NCBI GenBank assembly: GCA_964237235.1
Contig: CAXSGY010000002.1
Span: forward strand, 1 to 64,000
Direction: 5' to 3'
Length of the DNA: 64,000 bases
Origin: GCA-002050365 sp964237235
GTDB taxonomy: Bacteria > Acidobacteriota > Blastocatellia > Pyrinomonadales > Pyrinomonadaceae
Below are positions 45,370-52,136 of the stretch, one piece after another. Within the stretch, counting starts at the first letter, position 1, and every line of letters begins with the position of its first letter. The notes beneath the pieces are model-generated. The model had not been told where the DNA came from and searched no databases. It worked only from the letters and a program-made list of their open reading frames with translations. A program made the position numbers and the translations under genes.

Positions 45370-45894
45370 ATGAATAGCTCGCAAAAACCGATTGCCCGCC
45401 GGGACGGACTGGTTATACAGGAAATGCCCGACGAAGTATTAGTGTTCGATACGGAAACGAACAAAGCCCACTGTTTAAATCAGACGGCGGCTTTTGTCTG
45501 GAAAGCCTGCGACGGCAAAAACTCCGTCGCCGACATCGCTCAATCTTTCGGCAGCCATTCGGGAGCTTCCGTGCAGGAAGATTTAATCTGGCTGGCGATT
45601 GACCAGTTAAGCGATAACAATCTTTTAGCCGAAAATTTGAAGGCTGATTTCAAAGGACAGACGCGCCGCGAAGTCATCAAAAAAATCGGTCTGGCGGCGG
45701 TCGTCGGTTTGCCGATTGTTGCGTCGCTCGTTGCGCCCGGTTCAGCGTTGGCGGTTACAGGCTGTACCGGACAGGCGAATAATACGACTTGTACACAAGG
45801 CGGCGGAACATCGGTTTGTTGTGGAGGCGTTTGTTGCACACAGGGACAGACTTCTTGCCCTTCGACGACAGGCGGCACTTGTACTACTCCGTAA
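45370..45894 (+). CDS. PqqD-domain protein fused to a twin-arginine segment and Cys-rich tail
   Basis: Residues 7 to about 92 form a PqqD/RiPP-recognition fold (LVFDTETNKAHCLNQTAAFVWKACDG). Next comes an internal twin-arginine-like signal, TRREVIKKIG, with the hydrophobic run LAAVVGLPIVASLV and an ALA cleavage-like site (98-128). The final 46 residues are rich in Thr, Gly, Ser and Gln with eight Cys (132, 141, 150, 151, 155, 156, 163, 171). The ribosome site AGGAG is clear. The layout puts a peptide-binding chaperone and what looks like an exported peptide in one chain. Similar proteins are, in my recollection, common but uncharacterised in Acidobacteria. It is likely to be the product or substrate of the flanking kinase and nucleotidyltransferase. 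Confidence 0.8.
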   Translation: MNSSQKPIARRDGLVIQEMPDEVLVFDTETNKAHCLNQTAAFVWKACDGKNSVADIAQSFGSHSGASVQEDLIWLAIDQLSDNNLLAENLKADFKGQTRREVIKKIGLAAVVGLPIVASLVAPGSALAVTGCTGQANNTTCTQGGGTSVCCGGVCCTQGQTSCPSTTGGTCTTP

Positions 45895-45926
45895 AAGTGG
45901 CTATGAACATAATAAGAACCGATTGA

Positions 45927-46820
45927 ATGGATTTGAATGTCATAGAAACTGAGCATATTGTTAGTGATATTCAACGGCTCAAATTTTTAACTTACAAAGT
46001 TCAGGAACATCGTTTAAGAGAGGTTTGGAACCGGTTCGCAGATGCCGGTTTCAAGCCTCTTTTAATTAAAGGCTGGGCGGCGGCGCAGTTTTACACGAAA
46101 CCCGAAGATCGTTTTTATAACGATGTTGATTTGATTATTAACCCGACGGAGTATGAAAAAGCAGTCGAATTTGCCGAAACAATCGAAGGCAACACGGCGA
46201 TTGATTTGCACAAAAACGCGAAAATTCTCGACACGCTTTCATATGAAAATCTGTATGAAAATTCAATTGTTTTAAAGTGCGGCGAAACGCACGTGCGCGT
46301 TCCCAGACCCGAGGATCACCTGCGAATTTTAAGCGTTCACTGGTTAAACGACGGCGGCGCGAAAAAAGATAAATTATGGGATATATATTACGCCGTCGCC
46401 AATCGCCCGAAGGATTTCGATTGGAACAGATGTTTGAACTCGGTCAGCCCTCTGAGAAAAAAATGGATCGTGTGCGCGATTGGTCTGGCGCAAAAATATC
46501 TCGACCTTGATTTGCGCGATACGCCGTTTGAACGACAAAAGATAGAAATTCCCACTTGGCTGATCAAAGCCCTGGAAAAAGAATGGCGGAGCGGCACGAT
46601 TATTATTCCGATGCATTTTGTTTTGAACGATAAAAAAGAGCTTTGGCGGCAGATGCGAAAACGGATTCCGCCGAACGCGATCCAAGCGACCGTCGAGATG
46701 GAGGGCGCATTTGACCGCACGCCCCGAATTTTTTACCAGGCGGGCGACATACTTCTGAGGCTCGCGCCGTCGTTTAAAAGAATATACAAAAGTTTTACAG
46801 AAAAAAATAAAATTCGTTAA
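45927..46820 (+). CDS. NTP_transf_5-type nucleotidyltransferase
   Basis: The N-terminal catalytic signature is PLLIKGWAAAQFY (44-56) followed by RFYNDVDLIINP with the DxD metal site at 66-68, as in the uncharacterised nucleotidyltransferase family NTP_transf_5. A later HWLNDGGAKKDKLWDIYYA helix matches its helical domain. Such proteins accompany HPr-kinase-like and PqqD proteins and are known beside kinases in some lasso-peptide clusters. At 297 residues it is shorter than many members. It starts 32 bases after the PqqD gene. The reaction (for example nucleotidylation of a phosphopeptide) is not established. Confidence 0.78.
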   Translation: MDLNVIETEHIVSDIQRLKFLTYKVQEHRLREVWNRFADAGFKPLLIKGWAAAQFYTKPEDRFYNDVDLIINPTEYEKAVEFAETIEGNTAIDLHKNAKILDTLSYENLYENSIVLKCGETHVRVPRPEDHLRILSVHWLNDGGAKKDKLWDIYYAVANRPKDFDWNRCLNSVSPLRKKWIVCAIGLAQKYLDLDLRDTPFERQKIEIPTWLIKALEKEWRSGTIIIPMHFVLNDKKELWRQMRKRIPPNAIQATVEMEGAFDRTPRIFYQAGDILLRLAPSFKRIYKSFTEKNKIR

Positions 46821-46851
46821 AATAATAAAATTCGTTTCGCGCCGCGCTTCG

Positions 46852-47571
46852 ATGAATTCAAAGCACCTTAAAAATTTACCCTCTATTGAATCGAGAAGAG
46901 ATGTCACGCTCGTCATCGAAACGGCAATCGGCGGCGGCAGCCTCGCGGTGTTTAGAGACAGACGCTTGGTGGATGAATCGCTCGGTCGGGAAGGCGTTTC
47001 AAAAGCCGAAGACGTTTTGGATAACGTAGAGGATTTGCTCAAAAAAAACAGTATAAAAAAAAACGAGTTGAATTTGATTCGAGTTTCAAGCGGACCGGGC
47101 AGCTCGACCGGCTTAAAGATCGGTTTATCCATCGCCAGGGGATTGTCGGATGCGCTGAAGATAAGCTGTGTGGAGACATCGGCGGCGCAGGCATTGTTGA
47201 AGTATGCGATTTCAGAGAACTCGAAGGCTGTTTATAAAAATACAAAAAAAGAAATTGAACGGATGGCGGTAATTCTGCCCGTCGGAAAAAAAACTATCGA
47301 ATGGTGCCTTTACGAAAGATCGGACAAAGTTGATTTTGAAGAAAAAGATCGAATCACTATGCGAATTGAAGCGTCTGATTTTATCGAGCAATTTCATACG
47401 CGGCTCGTTTCAAATAGATTCGAGCGGTTAATATTTCATCCGGCAGCTTTCGGTCTCCACGCTGATTTTGAGTCTTTGAGAAACATTTTTGACTTAAAAT
47501 TGTTGATTGCGCCCGGCAATCTCGCTGTTTTAATAGGGGAAATTTTTGCGTCTGATAACGCAGGCAGATAG
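46852..47571 (+). CDS. tsaB: tRNA threonylcarbamoyladenosine biosynthesis protein TsaB
   Basis: An ASKHA-fold protein with LVIETAIGGGSLAVFRD (N-terminal phosphate-like loop) and the TsaB signature SSGPGSSTGLKIGLSIARGL near 82-101 (GPGSxTG). TsaB partners TsaD and TsaE in making t6A37 on tRNAs that read ANN codons. The next gene is a RimI acetyltransferase, a very common neighbour of TsaB, which supports the call. The C-terminal half is divergent. Its last codons (ASDNAGR) overlap a copy of the dispersed 13-bp motif at 47548. Confidence 0.85.
   Translation: MNSKHLKNLPSIESRRDVTLVIETAIGGGSLAVFRDRRLVDESLGREGVSKAEDVLDNVEDLLKKNSIKKNELNLIRVSSGPGSSTGLKIGLSIARGLSDALKISCVETSAAQALLKYAISENSKAVYKNTKKEIERMAVILPVGKKTIEWCLYERSDKVDFEEKDRITMRIEASDFIEQFHTRLVSNRFERLIFHPAAFGLHADFESLRNIFDLKLLIAPGNLAVLIGEIFASDNAGR
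47548..47560 (+). repeat. Dispersed motif GCGTCTGATAACG, copy 4
   Basis: Exact copy at the very end of tsaB, again encoding ASDN just before the stop. Confidence 0.8.
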
Positions 47572-47617
47572 TTTATCATCGGTCATTCATTTACAGAAAA
47601 TCAAACTATTTAAAATT

Positions 47618-48070
47618 ATGCATCTGGCGCGCGCATCGGAAACGGACATCCTGAATATAATTGAAATATCAAACGAGTGCGGACTGTCGATCTGGAGCGT
47701 CGAAGATTTTAAAATTGAGATTGAAAGAAGGGAATCGCTCGTGCTGACGGCTAAAATCGGCGAAGAACTGGCGGGTTTTATCGTTGCCCGTTTTGTTTCC
47801 GTGAACGAAGCCGAGCCGCAGGCGGATATATGCAATATCGGCGTTAAATTGAAGTTTCAAAGAATGGGGATCGGTTTCGGATTGCTGTGTGGTCTGTTTG
47901 AAAAAGCTTCGCAACAGAAGGTCTCGGAAATTTGGTTGGAAGTGCGAAAATCGAACCGCAGGGCATTAAACTTTTACATCAAAAACGGGTTCGAATGGAT
48001 GCAGGATCGAAAAAACTTTTATGCAGATCCAAAAGAAGATGCGGCGTTAATGCGCCGTCGGCTCGTTTGA
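47618..48070 (+). CDS. rimI: RimI-like ribosomal-protein/GNAT acetyltransferase
   Basis: A GNAT fold of 150 residues. AGFIVARFVSVNEAEPQADI is followed by the acetyl-CoA loop KFQRMGIGFGLLCGLF (R/QxxGxG/A pattern) and EVRKSNRRALNFYIKNGFEW, which strongly resembles RimI. RimI acetylates the N-terminus of ribosomal protein S18 and possibly others. I chose ATG 47618; the frame extends upstream to 47546 but that part overlaps tsaB and adds no domain. Confidence 0.88.
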   Translation: MHLARASETDILNIIEISNECGLSIWSVEDFKIEIERRESLVLTAKIGEELAGFIVARFVSVNEAEPQADICNIGVKLKFQRMGIGFGLLCGLFEKASQQKVSEIWLEVRKSNRRALNFYIKNGFEWMQDRKNFYADPKEDAALMRRRLV

Positions 48071-48135
48071 TGGGAGAGACCTTTCAGCTTCGAAATAATT
48101 CGGGAATTTATCGAATGTTCCGGCATTGTCAATGC

Positions 48136-48163
48136 TTGATTCGAGACCGCTTTTTGATATAAC
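48136..48163 (+). promoter_or_regulatory. Probable promoter for the YdcH-like gene
   Basis: TTGATT (48136-48141) and TATAAC (48158-48163) are 16 bases apart, 92 bases before the start codon. The leader contains GAAACCC (48173-48179) and GGGTTTC (48210-48216), exact 7-bp inverted arms that could form a 5' hairpin ahead of the ribosome site AGGAAGGAAAG. Confidence 0.5.
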
Positions 48164-48254
48164 ATCAAATTTGAAACCCGTTAACATTCATTTTGCCGAT
48201 TGCTGGGCGGGGTTTCGGAAGTAAAAAATTTCAAATCAGGAAGGAAAGAAAATT

Positions 48255-48485
48255 ATGGATATGACGATGATTGATCCTGTCAGGGACGAATTGATAAAAG
48301 AAAACCAGAACTTCCGAGAACTGGTTCAAAAACATCAAAATTACGAAAAAAGACTGACCGAGTTAGCCGAACTTACTTACCCGAACGATGACGAATTACT
48401 CGAGGAAACGACGATCAAAAAGAAAAAACTTCTGGTAAAAGACGAAATTTACGAACTAATGCAGGATTATTCCAAATCACATTAA
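48255..48485 (+). CDS. YdcH/DUF465 family small protein
   Basis: A 76-residue helical protein. LIKENQNFRELVQKHQNYEKR and LTYPNDDELLEETTIKKKKLLVKDEIYELM match the DUF465/YdcH family of small coiled-coil proteins of unknown function found across proteobacteria and others. A good ribosome site (AGGAAGGAAAG) and its own leader suggest steady expression. It is followed by a strong terminator at 48524-48564. Confidence 0.85.
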   Translation: MDMTMIDPVRDELIKENQNFRELVQKHQNYEKRLTELAELTYPNDDELLEETTIKKKKLLVKDEIYELMQDYSKSH

Positions 48486-48523
48486 AATCACTTCGTTTGA
48501 AAATTTTGAAATTGCCAAAAGGC

Positions 48524-48564
48524 GAAAAAAAACGCGGCTGCCGCCAAAGCACCGCGTTTTTTTT
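48524..48564 (+). terminator. Rho-independent terminator
   Basis: AACGCGG (48531-48537) pairs with CCGCGTT (48552-48558), followed by a run of eight T (48557-48564) and preceded by a run of A. It closes the + strand YdcH unit and, because of the A-run, could also act on the converging minus-strand gene. Confidence 0.9.
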
Positions 48565-48647
48565 AATCCGACATCGCGCTTTTTAAGACGATTGACGGGG
48601 AAGTCGTTCCCGAACATTAGTTTCGAGACGCTTTTTAGGCGATTTGT

Positions 48648-50339
48648 TTATTTTGATTTGTTTGATTTGATCGAACAATCCGTCTGGTTTGCGAAGGCTT
48701 CGATGCCGTTTTGAACGACGAAGAGCAGTCGGTTCGGCATCAAAAATGGTTTGCCGGCGAAAAAAGCGTCGGTTTCCAGCGCGATCCGATTAATTGTTTT
48801 GCCGTTCTCCAAATCAATGACAGAGGCGGCGGGGTCGGAGACATCGACGATGACGGCGTATTTGTCCAGAACGAGCGGGCGACCCGCGAATCTTCCCGAT
48901 TGTCTTTTTTTCCAGATAATCTCGCCGTCTTTTTTCGAAAGCAGATACAGGAAATTATCTTGCGAGGCGATTAGAAGCCCTTTCGATGCCGGCAGGATAT
49001 TTGAGATTGCCGCCCCGTTTCGGAACTTCCAATGCGCGCCGGTTTTTAAGTCGGACGAGACGACGTTGCCTCTGTCGTCGCCGGCGGTGAGACGATTGTT
49101 TTCGTAAAACAGAGACGTTGACTTGAAATCCATTTGAGAGGTTCGCTCGAGATTGCCGTTTCGGGCGGAAATAAAAAGAATTCGATTGCCGGTGTCGCCG
49201 ATAATGATTTTTTCGTCGTTGAAGAACGGTTCGGTCGCGAAGTCCGTCTGGTAGTTTTTTTGCCAACCCGCGCTTCCGTCTTTTTTGGCGAGCGAGGCGA
49301 TTTCTCCGCTGCTTTTTATGACGAGCAAATCGGTCTCGGCGACGTGCAGGAAAAATTTTTCCGGCACGTCGTCGGCTTTTTCATTTGCGGATGACGCTTG
49401 AGCCGTTTCACTTGAATGATCCGATCCGGTTTCCGTTCCGGTTTCCGTCCGCGCTCCCTGTTTCGTGATCTCCGTAATTTTGCGCGTCTCAGCCGACTCG
49501 AGCATCTTTTCCCAGACGGTAAGCCCGCTTGTCTTGTTCAGACATCTTAAGACGAGCAATGGCGCAGACTCTCCGGTCTGATTCGTCCTGCCGTCAACGA
49601 AAGCCGACAGCGGGCGCGAAAGAACATAGACATATTCTTCGTCCGGCAGCGGCGCGGAGACGATTTGACCGCCCAGATCCGAAACCCATTCCTGCTCGCC
49701 GGTGTTCGAGTTAACGGCGATAATTTTTCCGTCAATCAACGGTATTATTATTCTTCCGACCGCACCGTCTGCATCTGCTCCGTCAATTGCCTCAATGCTC
49801 TCATCTGCGGCTTTTGCAATTTTTGTCGCTTTATCATTTTTATCATTTTTTTGAATGTTATACGCGTTATTCTCCTTCCGAGTTGAGTTGGGTTTTTCAA
49901 CGGTTTTTGTATTTTCCGAATGGTTTTGACCGTCTGAATTAGGCGGGAGATAAGGAGTGTTCTGCCAATCATTATCAGACGCGATTTTATCAAATTCAAG
50001 TCGATTATTGTTTAAAGTCCAGCATCTCCGCAGCGGTTTCGAGAGATTTGCACCGCTCAACATTTCAGCGTTCGGAGCGGTAGTGTTCGCCGACGCGTCG
50101 ACCGCCGTCTGCAGGGCTTTTTCCTGTCCGCAGACTTCTATCCCAAAAATCCAGACGGGGATCATTAAAAACGTCAAAAATAATTTCGGGAAGTTTGCCG
50201 GCGCGGGCGACGCGGACGTTTCGGGCGATTTCAAATCCCGTCTGAAAATTAATTTGCCGACGGCTGCACCGCTTCTATAAAAACCTTTAGAAAACATAAA
50301 ATTTCGCGAAGACTTTTCCGGAGGCTTCCGTGGCTGCAT
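48648..50339 (-). CDS. PQQ-like beta-propeller repeat protein (BamB-like fold)
   Basis: A hydrophobic signal/anchor (PKLFLTFLMIPVWIFGIEV) lies close to the N-terminus, followed by a low-complexity Asn/Lys-rich linker. PQQ/quinoprotein-type propeller repeats follow: IPLIDGKIIAVNSNTGEQEW, LLIASQDNFLYLLSKKDGEI with WKKRQSGRFAGRPLVLDK, and similar blades. The family includes BamB and pyrroloquinoline-quinone-like proteins; no enzyme motif is seen. I chose ATG 50339 with AAGGA just upstream; a TTG at 50384 would add 15 residues. It is probably periplasmic or membrane-anchored. Function is unknown. One copy of the dispersed motif lies at 49972. Confidence 0.72.
   Translation of the reverse strand: MQPRKPPEKSSRNFMFSKGFYRSGAAVGKLIFRRDLKSPETSASPAPANFPKLFLTFLMIPVWIFGIEVCGQEKALQTAVDASANTTAPNAEMLSGANLSKPLRRCWTLNNNRLEFDKIASDNDWQNTPYLPPNSDGQNHSENTKTVEKPNSTRKENNAYNIQKNDKNDKATKIAKAADESIEAIDGADADGAVGRIIIPLIDGKIIAVNSNTGEQEWVSDLGGQIVSAPLPDEEYVYVLSRPLSAFVDGRTNQTGESAPLLVLRCLNKTSGLTVWEKMLESAETRKITEITKQGARTETGTETGSDHSSETAQASSANEKADDVPEKFFLHVAETDLLVIKSSGEIASLAKKDGSAGWQKNYQTDFATEPFFNDEKIIIGDTGNRILFISARNGNLERTSQMDFKSTSLFYENNRLTAGDDRGNVVSSDLKTGAHWKFRNGAAISNILPASKGLLIASQDNFLYLLSKKDGEIIWKKRQSGRFAGRPLVLDKYAVIVDVSDPAASVIDLENGKTINRIALETDAFFAGKPFLMPNRLLFVVQNGIEAFANQTDCSIKSNKSK
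49972..49982 (-). repeat. Dispersed motif, 11-bp core, copy 5
   Basis: GCGTCTGATAA on the minus strand inside the PQQ-repeat gene. Confidence 0.7.
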
Positions 50340-50519
50340 AAATCCTTTAGATTTGATACGATATACGTATATAAAGAACGCCAAAGTTTTCTTTAAAAAA
50401 GTTCGCGCGCTTTTTCAGTCGCTTTAAACTTGATGAAAAAACGCTTTGAATAGTTTACTTTATAGTTTGCTTGCAAAGACTTTTATATTAAAAATACTTA
50501 AAAAACGGAGAAACTAGAA

Positions 50520-50969
50520 ATGTCTTTTAATAAAATCATCGTCGTCGGTAATCTCGGACGCGATCCCGAACTTCGATACACCCCGCAGGGCGATGCCGTC
50601 TGCGACTTTTCCATCGCCACCAACGAACGAAAACGCGACAAAGCGGGCGAATATCAAGATGTGACAACCTGGTTCAAGGTCACGCTCTGGCGTCGTCTGG
50701 CGGAAAACGCTTCAAAATATTTAACCAAAGGAAAGCCTGTCTACATCGAGGGGCGTTTGCAAATCGAAGAATGGACCGACCGTGACGGCAACAAAAGGTT
50801 TTCCCTGGTCGTGCAAGCCACCGATATGCATTTTATCAGCGGCGATAATCGCGGCGAAGACTCCGGAACCGCCACGGCATCGGAAAATAATTTTTCGCGC
50901 ACCGACGATTTCCAGACCGCCGACGCGCCCGCCGCGAATGCGCCGACCGACGACGATATCCCTTTCTAA
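50520..50969 (+). CDS. ssb: Single-stranded DNA-binding protein
   Basis: A 149-residue SSB. The OB fold starts MSFNKIIVVGNLGRDPELRY and continues FSIATNER, TTWFKVTLWRRLAENASKYL and GKPVYIEGRLQIEEWTDRDG. A flexible linker and the conserved acidic tip DDDIPF follow, which docks repair and replication partners. It should coat single-stranded DNA as a tetramer in the cytoplasm. It is transcribed alone, away from the PQQ-repeat gene and towards accA. Confidence 0.97.
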   Translation: MSFNKIIVVGNLGRDPELRYTPQGDAVCDFSIATNERKRDKAGEYQDVTTWFKVTLWRRLAENASKYLTKGKPVYIEGRLQIEEWTDRDGNKRFSLVVQATDMHFISGDNRGEDSGTATASENNFSRTDDFQTADAPAANAPTDDDIPF

Positions 50970-51026
50970 CTTTAAAGCCCTTTTCGCAGACGGCAAAAAA
51001 AATGAATTTTAATGAATTTTTTAGAT

Positions 51027-51051
51027 CGGCGGCGAAGGCGCGCCGCCGTTT
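51027..51051 (+). terminator. GC-rich hairpin between converging ssb and accA
   Basis: CGGCGGCG (51027-51034) and CGCCGCCG (51041-51048) form an 8-bp stem with a six-base loop, followed by only three T. It lies between convergent genes and is a plausible but weak terminator for ssb. Confidence 0.4.
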
Positions 51052-51209
51052 ACCGTCCAGATTCAAAATTGCAGACAGTGACCGGCAGCGCACCTTCGCC
51101 GATTGATTGGGACACACGGCGCGGGAAAATGTTTTTTTATCGAAATGTTTTTTTAGAAAAAAAGTTGATTTTTGTGCTTGATCGCCGCCGCCGCCGCCGC
51201 CAAAAGTTT

Positions 51210-52067
51210 TCAGGAAACCCATTCGCCCATCGCTCGGAATTTTTCAAACCGCAGAGCGGCGCGCCGCTTTTGATCCATTTCAACTAATTCGCGCAGATGT
51301 CTGTTTAAGATCGATTTAAACTTTTTAATATTGATCGCGTAATCCGCGCCCGCCCCCGCATCGGCGTTCGGAAATCGCCAATCGCCGCTCTCCGGGATGA
51401 TTTCATCGATCAGTTTAAACTCGCGCAGATCATTCGCCGTCAGGCGCAGACATTCCGCCGCGTCGCCCGCGCGTTCGGATTGTTTCCAAAGAATTGCCGC
51501 GCAGCCTTCGGGCGTGATGACCGAATAGACCGAATTTTCAAACATTAAAACGCGGTCGCCGACCGCGATGGCTAACGCGCCGCCCGATCCGCCTTCGCCG
51601 AGAATGACGGCGACGGTCGGAACCTTCAAATTAACCATCTCGCGCAAATTAAAGGCGATCGCCTCCGCCTGCCCGCGCTCTTCGGCATCGATACCCGGAT
51701 AAGCTCCCGGCGTATCGACGAAGGTGATCACCGGTCGCCCGAATTTTTCCGCCAATTTCATAGAGCGCAGAGCCTTCCGGTAGCCTTCGGGCTTCGGCAT
51801 CCCGAAATTTCTGTGTCGCCTCTGATTTATATCGCGCCCCTTCTGTTGACCGATCACGCAGACTTCCGTTTCGTCGAGCCGCGCGAAGCCGCAGACGACG
51901 GCGGCATCGTCGGCGAAGCGCCGATCGCCGTGCAGCTCTGTGAAATCCGTAAAAACCGCGGACAGCAAATCATTCGTATAAGGGCGGTCCGGGTGCCGCG
52001 CGGTCTGCACTCGCTCGAAAGCCTTCTTTTTTTTCACTTCATTCATATATTCATTACTGATATTCAA
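51210..52067 (-). CDS. accA: Acetyl-CoA carboxylase carboxyltransferase subunit alpha
   Basis: The carboxyltransferase core is complete: ARHPDRPYTNDLL, LHGDRRFADDAAVVCGFARL, GQQKGRDI, FGMPKPEGYRKALR, FVDTPGAYPGIDAEERGQAEAI and ILGEGGSGGALAIAVGDRV with the oxyanion-hole glycines. AccA with AccD transfers carboxyl from biotin to acetyl-CoA, the first step of fatty-acid synthesis. At 285 residues it is shorter than the usual ~315-320 because the N-terminal helical segment before ARHPDRP is reduced to about 20 residues. It follows dnaE by 70 bases on the same strand, a pairing also found in E. coli. Confidence 0.95.
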   Translation of the reverse strand: MNISNEYMNEVKKKKAFERVQTARHPDRPYTNDLLSAVFTDFTELHGDRRFADDAAVVCGFARLDETEVCVIGQQKGRDINQRRHRNFGMPKPEGYRKALRSMKLAEKFGRPVITFVDTPGAYPGIDAEERGQAEAIAFNLREMVNLKVPTVAVILGEGGSGGALAIAVGDRVLMFENSVYSVITPEGCAAILWKQSERAGDAAECLRLTANDLREFKLIDEIIPESGDWRFPNADAGAGADYAINIKKFKSILNRHLRELVEMDQKRRAALRFEKFRAMGEWVS

Positions 52068-52136
52068 TTTGATTTTTTCAAATCGCCTTTAAAGTTACAA
52101 ATTTGCACCTCGAACTTCGATCTTTGAGCTTCAATT

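Noticed and set aside
51183..51201. Short GCC trinucleotide run after accA
   Set aside because: About six units in GC-rich DNA; likely simple low-complexity sequence just past the stop codon.
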